From assembly GCF_000931445.1 (NCBI RefSeq), contig NZ_CP010849.1, positions 7,006,001 to 7,070,000 on the forward strand: a DNA stretch of 64,000 bases. Reading direction: 5' to 3'. The notes under the pieces are model-generated. The model was not told the origin of the DNA. It did not search any database and saw only the letters and a program-made list of their open reading frames with translations. Position numbers and translations under genes: made by a program. The DNA comes from Streptomyces cyaneogriseus subsp. noncyanogenus. Lineage in GTDB: Bacteria; Actinomycetota; Actinomycetes; Streptomycetales; Streptomycetaceae. Positions 8,979 to 16,597 of the stretch are shown one piece after another (positions within the stretch are counted from its first letter, which is position 1; every line of letters begins with the position of its first letter).

Positions 8979-9650
8979 ATGCGCGTCCTCATCGACGGCC
9001 TGGACCTGTCCGGCAAGACCACCCTCACCACCGCCCTCGCGGCCGAACTCGAAGCCCGTGGCCGGACCGTGGTGGAACACCGCGGCTTCCCCGCCGACCA
9101 CCACCCCGCCCGCCGGCTGCTGAAGAAGCTGCCGCTCGTTCGGCAGCCCGACAGCACGCTGGTGACCACCGCCTACCTCAGCGCCGGATACCTGCTGGAC
9201 TCCCTGCTGGTGCGGGCCCGCGCATCCGAGCCGGCAGGCACCGTCCTGATCCAGGACGGGTACGTGGACCGCACCGTCGCCTTCGGGATGGCCGGCGGCC
9301 CGTACCTGGCGGCCGTCCTCGCGTTGCGCTGGCCGCGGGTGTTCGCCCCGTTCGACGTCGCCGTCTACCTCCACGCACCCGCCGACGCCCGGCGCGCACG
9401 GCTCGGCGTGCGCAAGTCGCCTGACGCCGTCGACATCCGCGGGGTCGAGGACGTCGAGTTCGCCGCCACGTTCACTGCGATGCTCACCCGCGGCATGGGC
9501 CGCCGCCACAAGAAGCTGCTCGTCTTCGACACCTCCGCGCACACCCCGAAGGAGATGGCCACGGCCATCGCCGACGCCCTCCTGGGCACCCCCGCCGCCC
9601 CGGTGACCGCGCAGCTGGCCCCACTCGGAGAGCTGGAGCGTGCGGCGTGA
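8979..9650 (+). CDS. P-loop kinase, thymidylate-kinase-like
   Basis: A 223-residue P-loop protein. The Walker A motif is at the very start (IDGLDLSGKTTLTTAL, residues 5-20), as in thymidylate kinases. Further support is VLIQDGYVDRTVAFG (a DR-type motif), AVYLHAPADARRARL (the LID/arginine region) and a C-terminal helix that follows LLVFDTSAHTPKEMA. It is somewhat divergent from housekeeping dTMP kinases, so the substrate could be another nucleotide or small molecule. GGAGG at 8968-8972 fixes the ATG at 8979. Its stop overlaps the GTG start of the next partial gene, which suggests translational coupling. Confidence 0.8.
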   Translation: MRVLIDGLDLSGKTTLTTALAAELEARGRTVVEHRGFPADHHPARRLLKKLPLVRQPDSTLVTTAYLSAGYLLDSLLVRARASEPAGTVLIQDGYVDRTVAFGMAGGPYLAAVLALRWPRVFAPFDVAVYLHAPADARRARLGVRKSPDAVDIRGVEDVEFAATFTAMLTRGMGRRHKKLLVFDTSAHTPKEMATAIADALLGTPAAPVTAQLAPLGELERAA

Positions 9651-9895
9651 CCGCCTGGATGGCCCCGGTCGACACCGGCCTCACCGAGGCGGCCGGGGCG
9701 GCGCTGGCCCGCGTGCTCGACGGCAGGCCGCTGGTATCCGCCGAACGGTTCTGCTCCTCCATGCGCACCCTGTACGCCGGCCCCGGGCCGTTCAGGGAGG
9801 CCCGGCCCCGCTTCGCGATCGGCTGCTACCCCGCATGGAGGCAGGCCGCCCCGGACGCAGTTCTGGCTGCCGAGGACCGTACCGGCCGCCGCGGG
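9647..9895 (+). pseudogene. Truncated gene coupled to the kinase-like gene
   Basis: A GTG at 9647 overlaps the kinase stop (GTGA), and the frame is coding-like for about 65 residues (MTAWMAPVDTGLTEAAGAAL, ARPRFAIGCYPAWRQ). It then dissolves into Arg/Gly-rich sequence near 9890, just before an opposite-strand transposase relic. I do not recognise the family. It reads as the N-terminal part of a second operon gene whose remainder was removed by insertion-sequence activity. Confidence 0.45.
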
Positions 9896-9959
9896 CCCCA
9901 TGAGCGGCACGCCTGGATGGGGGACGTGGAGGCGCAGGCTCCGACGCCGGCGAGAGCCG

Positions 9960-10115
9960 CCCGGTCGGGAACACGCAACCGCCCGGGACACCGTCGGCGC
10001 CGTGCGGGCGCGGGCGGCAACGGCGGGGCCACCCGCTCCCACAGGTCGTCAGGAACAAGATCAGCAGGCACCCGGCGACCCTGCCGCCCGAGATCACCCA
10101 GGTCGATGTGGACCG
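9960..10115 (-). mobile_element. IS5-like transposase N-terminal relic, copy 1
   Basis: The minus strand encodes ADLVPDDLWERVAPPLPPAP followed by RLRVPDRAALAGV, the start of an IS5-type transposase. It stops abruptly without the catalytic part. About 120 bp of this piece is nearly repeated at 13815-13945, including a long identical run over 10024-10066. Both are relics of the same element. Confidence 0.65.
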
Positions 10116-10145
10116 GAGATGACATCAACCCGGCGCCTTCGTGGC

Positions 10146-10694
10146 TCATCGACGCCCGCCGAACTCCCAGTGGTGGACCTCGATGTCCGCGTACAGGTCC
10201 GGATTCAGGACGGCTCCTGCCGTGTCCGGATCCGGGGCCCTGAGCAGCACCGCGGTACCCAGCCAGGTGTCGCCGTCGTCGGACAGCAGCGGCCCGTACG
10301 CGACCAGCTGGTCCCGGTCGAGCGGCAGGGCAAGGCCGGCGGCCGGGCCCTCGCCGAGGCCGAGCACCAGATACCGGTTGCCATCGGTCCGGCCACCGGG
10401 GAAATCCCACATGGTGCGCCCCAGCACGTTGCGCCACCGGCGCAGCAGCACATCCCGGTACACGCCCGCCTGGTAGTTGGGCTCGTCGAAGGCGAACGCG
10501 CGGGCGGCAGCGGGATCGGGCAGGTCGACGATGTGCACGCTGCCGGTGGGTGTTTCACCATCATCGGCGAAGGTCGGGCCGCGAGCGATCAGCTCCTTCG
10601 CGTACCGGTCCATGTAGGCCCAGTGCTCCTCCAGCGACTCCTCGCGCAACGCGAGGGAGCCGGGCCGGTCACGGTGATAGCAGAAGAACTCCAT
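10146..10694 (-). CDS. YciI-like protein
   Basis: The product of about 182 residues resembles YciI/YCII-type proteins (ferredoxin-like fold). It opens with MEFFCYHRDRPGSLALREE, then has HWAYMDRYAKELIARGPTF and TGSVHIVDLPDPAAARAFAF, the usual pattern in which a conserved His/Asp pair lines a pocket. A second, similar half follows (DQLVAYGPLLSDDGDTWLGTAVLL). The function of the family is poorly defined; small-molecule transformation is suspected. The ATG at 10694 is preferred over the GTG at 10700 because AAGGG lies at proper spacing. It stands between a transposase relic and the GlxA-type regulator. Confidence 0.75.
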   Translation of the reverse strand: MEFFCYHRDRPGSLALREESLEEHWAYMDRYAKELIARGPTFADDGETPTGSVHIVDLPDPAAARAFAFDEPNYQAGVYRDVLLRRWRNVLGRTMWDFPGGRTDGNRYLVLGLGEGPAAGLALPLDRDQLVAYGPLLSDDGDTWLGTAVLLRAPDPDTAGAVLNPDLYADIEVHHWEFGGRR

Positions 10695-10953
10695 GACCAC
10701 AGACCCTTCCCCAGCAAGGGCACCATCTCAACGGGCTTTTGGCAACGATGATCCCGCGCTTGAGACGAGGCAGCATCCCGTGTGACGGCGTAGCCATCCC
10801 GCCGCGCGCTCACAACCAAGTGGCGTGCCCACACGGCTGCTCCGCAGCCGAGTGACAGAAACAGCGTCCGGCGCCGACATCCCCAGCTCAGGACGGCCCA
10901 CAGCCGCCCAAGGATGACGCACCGGACTCTGAGAGGCCATCTCAAATGGCTGT

Positions 10954-11892
10954 TCAACTGAACGTGCGCCGGTAGGTCTGCGGGCTGACGCCGGTGGTGC
11001 GTTTGAAGCGGTCACGGAAGGTGGTGGGTGAGCCGAAGCCGACCTGGCTGCCGATGCGCTCCACGGTGTGCTCCGTGGTTTCCAGCAAGTGCTGTGCCTG
11101 GCGGATGCGGGCCCGGTGGAGCCACTGGAGCGGCGTGGTGCCGGTCTGGTCGCGGAAGCGCCGGATCAGGGTTCGGGTGCTGGTTCCGGCCCGCTCGGCG
11201 ATGTCGGCAAGGGTGAGGTCGCGGGCCAGGTTCTCCTGTAGCCAGGTGAGCAGCGTCTCAAGCTCGGAGCCCTGCGGTGTGGGTGCGTGGTCGTAGACGA
11301 TGAACTGCGCCTGCCCGCCCTCTCGTTCGAGGGGCATCACTGACAGGCGGGCGGCGTCGGCGGCGACGGCCGAGCCGTAGTCACGGCGGATCATGTGCAG
11401 ACACAGGTCCATGCCCGCTGCGGCGCCGGCCGAGGTGAGCAACTGGCCGTTGTCGACGTAGAGGACGTCCGGGTCGACGTCGAGGTCCGGGTGGGCGGCA
11501 GCCAGCAGACCGGCCGCGCGCCAGTGGGTCGTGACGCGCAGTCCGTCGAGGAGCCCGGTGTCAGCCAGGGGGAAGGTGCCCACGCAGATGGAGGCGATCC
11601 GGGTGCCGTCGGCAGCGGCCGACCGCAACGCGTCGTGCACGGCGGGAGGGAGTGGGGCAGTGAGATCGGCGACGCCCGGCACGATGATCGTGTCCGCGCC
11701 CTGAAGGCCCTCCAGGCCCCAGGGGGCACGCAGGGTGAAGGCTCCGGCGTCGACCTCGTCGCGCTCGGCGCACACCCGTACCTGGTAGCCGGGCCGCCCG
11801 TCGGGCAGGCGGGTCCGGGAGAAGACCTCGATCGGGGTGGACAGGTCGAACGGGATCACCTGATCCAACGCGAGCACGGCAACCGTATGCAT
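10954..11892 (-). CDS. GlxA-family AraC-type regulator
   Basis: A 312-residue two-domain regulator. Residues 1-190 form a DJ-1/PfpI-like domain (VAVLALDQVIPFDLSTPIEV, TIIVPGV, IASICVGTFPLADTGLL, where the Cys sits at the nucleophile-elbow position). The C-terminal 100 residues are an AraC-type double helix-turn-helix (LTLADIAERAGTSTRTLIRR and VERIGSQVGFGSPTTFRDRF). Proteins of this type activate or repress a neighbouring gene in response to a small molecule. It is divergent from the DJ-1/PfpI gene at 12095 with a repeat-bearing intergenic region, so that gene is the likely target. The ATG at 11892 is preceded by GGGGAGG. Confidence 0.9.
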   Translation of the reverse strand: MHTVAVLALDQVIPFDLSTPIEVFSRTRLPDGRPGYQVRVCAERDEVDAGAFTLRAPWGLEGLQGADTIIVPGVADLTAPLPPAVHDALRSAAADGTRIASICVGTFPLADTGLLDGLRVTTHWRAAGLLAAAHPDLDVDPDVLYVDNGQLLTSAGAAAGMDLCLHMIRRDYGSAVAADAARLSVMPLEREGGQAQFIVYDHAPTPQGSELETLLTWLQENLARDLTLADIAERAGTSTRTLIRRFRDQTGTTPLQWLHRARIRQAQHLLETTEHTVERIGSQVGFGSPTTFRDRFKRTTGVSPQTYRRTFS

Positions 11893-11982
11893 GGCCAGAA
11901 CTTACCTCCCCACCAGCTTGACGGATCCGGGCCGCCTTTCCGGAAGGCCCACGTCATCGCAGCCCACAGGCTGCAAGAAAGT

Positions 11983-12020
11983 GTTGGCACTATTCCGTTG
12001 CAAGCTGTCACTAGTGCCAC
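11983..12020. promoter_or_regulatory. Probable GlxA-type regulator binding site
   Basis: Inverted TGGCACTA (11985-11992) and TAGTGCCA (12012-12019) flank a 19-base centre. CACTA is also directly repeated with a 21-base period (11988 and 12009), the spacing expected for AraC-type helix-turn-helix pairs. The site lies between the divergent regulator and the DJ-1/PfpI gene. Confidence 0.5.
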
Positions 12021-12094
12021 TGGGCGAGCACCCGGGAAGCCGGTTGACTTCGGAGCGTCCCGATGGAAATCGACGCCGAAGGAACCCCACACCC

Positions 12095-12784
12095 ATGCAC
12101 ACCCAGGTCGTCCTGTTCGATGGCTTCGACCCGCTCGACGCCATTGCCCCCTACGAGGTCCTGTACGCCGGCGGCTCGGCGACGGACGGCGCGGTGACCG
12201 TCGAGCTGGTCACCGCAGAGGGCCCTCGCGAGGTCGTCAGCGGCATCGGAGGACTGACGCTGCGCGCCGTCGGCGCCCTCGATCTGGAGCGCGCCGACAT
12301 GCTTCTGGTACCCGGCGCCTCCGGCCGCGTGGGCGAACCCGGCGAGGCCCCGGAAGAAGAGGTGGGCGTCGGCGAGCGGAAGCAGGACGAGTTCATCCCG
12401 GTGCTGCTGGGCCGCACGCTGACCACCGAACTCCCCGCGCTCCTCAAACAGGCAATGGACGACCCGGACATCACCGTCGCCACCGTCTGCGGCGGCTCGC
12501 TCGTCCTGGCCATGGCCGGCCTGCTGGAGGGACGCCACGCCACCACCCACCACATGGGCCTCGACATGCTGAACGCCACCGGCGCCCACGCGGTCCGCGC
12601 CCGCATCGTGGACGACGGCGACCTGATCACCGGCGCCGGTGTGACCTCCGGTCTCGATCTGGGTCTGTACCTACTGGAGCGTGAGGTGGGCCCCCGCGTC
12701 GCGCACGCCGTCGAAGAACTCATCTCCCACGAGCGGCGCGGCACCGTCTGGCGCGCGCAGGGCCCGACGCCCACCACTCTCTGA
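12095..12784 (+). CDS. DJ-1/PfpI family protein
   Basis: A 229-residue DJ-1/PfpI-superfamily protein. The opening strand is QVVLFDGFDPLDAIAPYEVL, the core has MLLVPGASGRVG, and the nucleophile elbow is TVCGGSLVLAMAGLLEG with its conserved Cys. The downstream ATTHHMGLDML and GVTSGLDLGLYLLER segments also fit the family. A charged insertion (EPGEAPEEEVGVGERKQDE, near residue 85) is longer than usual. Members act as glyoxalase-like or amidase-like enzymes or in stress sensing; the substrate here is unknown. GAAGGAAC upstream supports the ATG at 12095. It is divergent from, and probably controlled by, the GlxA-type regulator. Confidence 0.85.
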   Translation: MHTQVVLFDGFDPLDAIAPYEVLYAGGSATDGAVTVELVTAEGPREVVSGIGGLTLRAVGALDLERADMLLVPGASGRVGEPGEAPEEEVGVGERKQDEFIPVLLGRTLTTELPALLKQAMDDPDITVATVCGGSLVLAMAGLLEGRHATTHHMGLDMLNATGAHAVRARIVDDGDLITGAGVTSGLDLGLYLLEREVGPRVAHAVEELISHERRGTVWRAQGPTPTTL

Positions 12785-13058
12785 GCGCCCGGCGCTTCGC
12801 AGATCAGTCGCTCACCATCCCCCCTGCCCAACCAGGAAGAACATCAGCAGGTCCGTCGAAGGCACCGTCGCCGTCGACCCGATCACCGTCCCCGCGAGCG
12901 TGTTCCCCGCAACGCCGCGTCGCGCCCTCGCCGTGCCTGACTGATCGCCTCGATCCTGCCCACCCGGGACCGCGCTCTGGCCGAGACGTCGGTGCTCGCG
13001 CTGCGACAGCTCGACCGCGGCGATTCGGCCCGCCACAGGAGGAAGAAGTCATCCCCTC

Positions 13059-13499
13059 ATGAACCTTGTGTCACCAGTGATCGTCGGCATCATCTACTGC
13101 CTGTTGATGTCCCTGATCAAAGAACCGCACCGACGCCGCTTCAACGCGATCATGGTGGGCGGAGCCGGCGCCGCCTATCTGAGCGGGGGCGGCTTCGGCC
13201 CGTGGGAGCTCCCATTCGTCGCACTCACGGCCTACGTCGCCTACCGCGGCCTGGACTCCTGGGCCTTCATCGGCGTCGGCTGGCTGCTCCACACGGCCTG
13301 GGACATGGCCCACCACCTCAAGGGCAATCCGATCCTGCCGTTCCACCACGACGCATCTCTGGCATGTGCCATCTGTGATCCGGTCATCGCCCTGTGGTGC
13401 TTCCGCGGAGGACCTTCCCTGATCGCGCTCGTCCGCCGCCGGTTCCGGCCCGGCCGGACAGCAGACCACGCGCACGATCACGTCTCCGCCCCTTCCTGA
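13059..13499 (+). CDS. DUF6010 membrane protein
   Basis: A 146-residue membrane protein with three or four hydrophobic segments (VIVGIIYCLLMSLI, FNAIMVGGAGAAYLSGG, LPFVALTAYVAYRGL, AFIGVGWLLHTAWDMAHHL). The conserved HTAWDMAHHLKG and CDPVIALWCFRGG stretches match what I recall of the DUF6010 family. The His-rich region could bind a metal, but no activity is known. AGGAGGAAG at about 13036-13044 precedes the ATG at 13059. It lies between the DJ-1 gene and the second block of transposase relics, with no obvious operon partner. Confidence 0.7.
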   Translation: MNLVSPVIVGIIYCLLMSLIKEPHRRRFNAIMVGGAGAAYLSGGGFGPWELPFVALTAYVAYRGLDSWAFIGVGWLLHTAWDMAHHLKGNPILPFHHDASLACAICDPVIALWCFRGGPSLIALVRRRFRPGRTADHAHDHVSAPS

Positions 13500-13563
13500 C
13501 GGGACCGCGCCGGCACCCGACGGTCAGCCTGGGAGCCGGAAGACCGCCCCCGCCTCTTGAGGG

Positions 13564-13815
13564 TCAGCGGAACGGGTTCTCCGTGCCGCGGTCCTGCTCG
13601 GTGGCGGCGTCGAGGAGTTCGAGCAGGTCAGAGCCGTCTGCCTCGCGCTGATCGATCCACCAGCCGGCTCGGGTGACCGTGCGGGCCTTCTCCTCCGGTT
13701 CCGCCCAGTCCCTCTCGTCCCAGGTGCCCTCGATGACGAGGGCGGTGTGGGCGGCGGTCATCAGCTGGTGGCGGGAGCGTTCGCTCCAGTCCAGGGCCCG
13801 CTCGGGGCCTTCCGA
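13564..13815 (-). pseudogene. 3' fragment of an unknown gene
   Basis: The frame is coding-like from about 13815 to its stop at 13564: ERALDWSERSRHQLMTAAHT, then LVIEGTWDERDWAEPEE and WWIDQREADGSDLLELLDAA. No start with a ribosome site is evident, and the upstream side abuts a transposase relic, so the 5' part appears lost. An internal ATG at 13761 would give a 65-residue product. I do not recognise the family. Confidence 0.45.
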
Positions 13816-13945
13816 ACACGCAGCCGCCCGGGATGGCTGCGGCGCCTCTCAGGAGCGGGCGGCAAAAGCGGGGCCACCCGCTCCCACAGGTCGTCAGGAA
13901 CAAGATCAGCACGCACCCGGACACCCCGCCGACCAAGATCGTCGA
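13815..13945 (-). mobile_element. IS5-like transposase N-terminal relic, copy 2
   Basis: The minus strand encodes VRADLVPDDLWERVAPLLPP and HPGRLRV, and then diverges abruptly. It is the counterpart of the relic at 9960-10115, sharing a long identical run over the DDLWERVAP codons. The catalytic domain is missing. Confidence 0.65.
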
Positions 13946-13964
13946 ACACAAGACCCGCAGCTCG

Positions 13965-14195
13965 ACTCACTCTACGGGGGCGCGGTCGGCTCGTGGGCGG
14001 GGCAGGAGAGCGTCCAGGAGCCGTCGGATCTCTGCCACGGTGAGCGGGACGAGGGCCGATCCGTTTCTGCAGCCCCCTTTGTGGCGTCGCTGTGGGCCTG
14101 GGCTGCGAGTGTGGCCAGGACCGCGTGGGCGAGCATGGCCAGGGTGATGTGCCGGTACCAGCCCGGATAGCGTCGGACCTCGTACTGGTCCAGGC
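13965..14195 (-). pseudogene. IS701-like transposase C-terminal relic
   Basis: The minus strand reads LDQYEVRRYPGWYRHITLAM and LAHAVLATLAAQAHS in one frame. After a frameshift near 14075 it continues as VPLTVAEIRRLLDALL in another. This is the characteristic C-terminal tail of IS701-type DDE transposases. The upstream catalytic part is missing and is replaced at 14196 by an opposite-strand IS5-type piece. Confidence 0.6.
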
Positions 14196-14337
14196 CGCAT
14201 TCGTGTCGGATGAGCTGTGGAACCGCCTGGAGCCGCTGCTGCCGCAGCGCACGCGGCGCTTCCGGTACCCAGGGCGTAAGCCGCTGCCGGACCGCGAGGT
14301 GTTGTGCGGGATCTTGTACGTGCTGCAGGGAATCTGA
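14196..14337 (+). pseudogene. IS5-type transposase N-terminal relic
   Basis: The plus strand encodes FVSDELWNRLEPLLPQRTRR, then YPGRKPLPDREVLCGILYVL, the N-terminal domain of an IS5-type transposase, and ends with a stop at 14337. It belongs to a different subgroup from the two relics at 9960 and 13815. It joins the IS701-like tail head to head, which shows nested insertions and deletions. Confidence 0.65.
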
Positions 14338-14470
14338 AACGACCCCTTGACCGTTTTCGGGACCAGTGGGGGACCGGGCCCCTTGCCCGTGTCGGCGGGC
14401 GACCGCGATCGGGCTCGGCAGGGAGTGTGGTGCGCGCAGCGCGCTGAGGCGCACCGAGAGAGCGCCGCCC

Positions 14471-14504
14471 GCGGCGGGCCCGCCTTCCACGACGGGCCCG
14501 CCGC
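14471..14504 (-). terminator. Hairpin after the GH27 gene
   Basis: GCGGCGGGCCCG (14471-14482) pairs perfectly with CGGGCCCGCCGC (14493-14504). It lies about 85 bases past the stop of the minus-strand GH27 gene at 14587. Nothing else was seen between 14338 and 14586. Confidence 0.6.
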
Positions 14505-14586
14505 TCCTCGCCCTGTCATGGCCGTGCCCTGCCGCTTCCGATGGATGCCGGCTCCGGGAGGGGCTTGGCCGGTGGGCGAGGGTCCC

Positions 14587-16233
14587 TCACGCGCGGGTCC
14601 ACTTCTGGCCGGCCTGGCCGTTGCAGGTCCACAGGACCAGCGGGGTTCCGTTGGCAGTGCCGGAACGGTCGGCGTCGAGGCACAGGCCGGCGTGGACGTT
14701 GCGGATCGCCCCGTCGGAGCCGATGGTCCACTTCTGGTTGTTCTGGCCGTTGCAGGGCCAGGTGACGACTCGGGTGCCGTTGGCGGTGCCCTGGTCGTAG
14801 GCGTCCAGGCACTTGTCTCCGTAGACCCGGATCTCGCCTCCGCCCCACGTGGTCCACAGCTGGTTGGCGGCCGTGTGGCAGTCCCAGATCAGTACCGTGG
14901 CCCCGGCGGAGGTGGCTGCGTCGTCCACGTCCACGCAGCGGCCGGACGCGGTGCCGCGCAGCCGGGAGGTGGTCGCCGCCAGCGGGCTGCCACCGGTCAC
15001 CCGGTACACGGCCACGCCGCGCGCGGGAACGCTCGCCGAGATCTGCCCGGACGTGCTCGACGTGCCTCCGGTCCACAGGTCCGTAAGGGTGAACGGCTCG
15101 CCGGACAGGCCGATCTGCGCGGGCGTGGTGGTGACCGTCGCGGTGGTGTCTCCCCGGTTGAACAGGCCCACCGCGACCGAGCCGTCGGACAGGGGCTTGG
15201 CGAACACCTCGGTGCCGCCGTCGTCGCGTACCCTGCGGCCGCCCGCGCCCAGCGGATCCTGGTTCACCGCCAGCAGACGCGGGTTGCGCAGAACGGCGCT
15301 GACGTCGGTGGACATGGTGCGGATGTCGTTGCCGGCCATGAGCGGGGCGCCGAGCAGCGCCCACAGGGCGAAGTGCGAGCGGGACTCCGTCAGTGACAGG
15401 CCGGGACGGCCGACGACGAGCATGTCGGGGTCGTTCCAGTGTCCCGGGCCCGACTGTGCCGCCAGCGGCGCGGTGATGTCCAGGACGTTGCCGACGCCCA
15501 TCGGATAGCTGTTGGTGTTGCCGTTCTGCCAGATGTCGAGCAGGTCCTCCGTCGTCCGCCACAGGTCGGCGACCTCGCCCCAGTTGTATGTGGCGCCGGT
15601 GATGGGGTGCAGGCTGTTGGGGTTGATGCTGTAGACGATCGGCCGCCCGGTGGCGCGCAGGGCGTCGCGCATCAGCGTGAACCGTGCGACCTGCTCGTCC
15701 CGGGTACCGCTGGAGGAACACCAGTCGTACTTGAGGTAGTCGACGCCCCACGAGGCGAACGTCGCGGCGTCCTGGGCCTCGTGGCCCCTGCTGCCCGTGG
15801 ACCCCGGGTAACTGCCCACGGCCTGCGCGCAGGTGCGCTCACCCGGCGCCTGGTAGATACCGAACTTCAGCCCCTTGCCGTGGATGTAGTCCCCGAGCGC
15901 CTTCATCCCGCTCGGGAACTTGGTCGGATTGGCCCGCAGGTTGCCCGCCGCGTCGCGCTGCGGGTCGAACCAGCAGTCGTCGACCACCACGTACCGGTAG
16001 CCGGCCTCCCGCATGCCCGAAGACACCATCGCGTCGGCGGCCTGGCGGACCTGGGCCTCGGTCACGCCGCACCCGAAGCTGTTCCAGCTGTTCCAGCCCA
16101 GCGGCGGAACGAGCGCCGGGCTGCCCGGGGCGGCCGAGGCGGTGGAGTGAGCGGACGCCGTCACCGACGCGGTGATCGTCAGCACGGTGACCGCGAGAAG
16201 GTGGAGCAGTCTTCTGCCTGATCGTGTGGGCAC
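14587..16233 (-). CDS. Secreted GH27 alpha-galactosidase with ricin-type lectin domain
   Basis: A secreted glycosidase of about 548 residues. A Sec signal (LLHLLAVTVLTITASVTASA) precedes a GH27 barrel opening with PPLGWNSWNSFGC. The nucleophile Asp is in VDYLKYDWCSSSGT and the acid/base Asp in HWNDPDMLVVG. The barrel is followed by the usual beta domain and a C-terminal CBM13/ricin-B trefoil with QLWTTW, QKWTI and QKWTRA repeats. It should release alpha-linked galactose from plant galactosides or galactomannan. Two tandem GTG codons are possible starts; 16233 is chosen because GGAGGAG then lies six bases upstream. It is divergent from the GH43 gene, with matching operator-like motifs, which suggests co-regulated polysaccharide use. 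Confidence 0.92.
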   Translation of the reverse strand: MPTRSGRRLLHLLAVTVLTITASVTASAHSTASAAPGSPALVPPLGWNSWNSFGCGVTEAQVRQAADAMVSSGMREAGYRYVVVDDCWFDPQRDAAGNLRANPTKFPSGMKALGDYIHGKGLKFGIYQAPGERTCAQAVGSYPGSTGSRGHEAQDAATFASWGVDYLKYDWCSSSGTRDEQVARFTLMRDALRATGRPIVYSINPNSLHPITGATYNWGEVADLWRTTEDLLDIWQNGNTNSYPMGVGNVLDITAPLAAQSGPGHWNDPDMLVVGRPGLSLTESRSHFALWALLGAPLMAGNDIRTMSTDVSAVLRNPRLLAVNQDPLGAGGRRVRDDGGTEVFAKPLSDGSVAVGLFNRGDTTATVTTTPAQIGLSGEPFTLTDLWTGGTSSTSGQISASVPARGVAVYRVTGGSPLAATTSRLRGTASGRCVDVDDAATSAGATVLIWDCHTAANQLWTTWGGGEIRVYGDKCLDAYDQGTANGTRVVTWPCNGQNNQKWTIGSDGAIRNVHAGLCLDADRSGTANGTPLVLWTCNGQAGQKWTRA

Positions 16234-16250
16234 CACATGCTCCTCCGAGA

Positions 16251-16284
16251 ACGTTCGAAATTTCGGCCTACGTTCGGAAACTTG
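16251..16284 (-). promoter_or_regulatory. Operator-like motifs at the GH27 promoter
   Basis: GTTCGAAATTTCGG (16253-16266, containing the perfect palindrome CGAAATTTCG) and a related CGTTCGGAAAC lie just downstream of the predicted -10 of the GH27 promoter. The first shares GTTCGAAAT with the site beside the GH43 promoter. The position inside the early transcribed region fits repression, as by LacI-type sugar regulators. Confidence 0.45.
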
Positions 16285-16295
16285 AGGTGTCGCAC

Positions 16296-16323
16296 ATGGT
16301 AGAGACGTGCGTGGACATGTCAA
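16296..16323 (-). promoter_or_regulatory. Predicted GH27 promoter
   Basis: On the minus strand TTGACA (16323-16318) and TACCAT (16301-16296) are separated by 16 bases. This matches the vegetative sigma consensus and points toward the GH27 start at 16233. Confidence 0.5.
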
Positions 16324-16453
16324 CACCGTCCGGCGGTCCGCTCCGTCGGTGTCGGCCGAAACGTCAAGCGTGCCTTCTCTGGAACCCGGGTCGAGGGTCG
16401 CCCTCCTGGCGCCTCGAATGTTTCGCCTTGCATGGCGAATCTTGTGACGGGCA

Positions 16454-16481
16454 TTGACTGGGCGCCTTGGTCCCCTATAGT
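16454..16481 (+). promoter_or_regulatory. Predicted GH43 promoter
   Basis: TTGACT (16454-16459) and TATAGT (16476-16481) are separated by 16 bases, a good vegetative-sigma match in otherwise GC-rich DNA. It points toward the GH43 start at 16598. Confidence 0.55.
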
Positions 16482-16507
16482 CCAGGGTGCTCGATGAGTC
16501 GACCGTT

Positions 16508-16523
16508 ATTCGGTATTTCGAAC
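16508..16523 (+). promoter_or_regulatory. Operator-like motif at the GH43 promoter
   Basis: The reverse complement reads GTTCGAAATACCGAAT, sharing GTTCGAAAT with the GH27 site at 16253. Like that site it lies just downstream of the predicted -10, so one repressor could silence both divergent genes. Confidence 0.45.
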
Positions 16524-16597
16524 AGGCTCCGCCCGAGAAGTGCCTCCAGGCAATGCCCGTCTCGGGTGGCCGGGCCCGCGGAAGGGGAACGTCGCTC

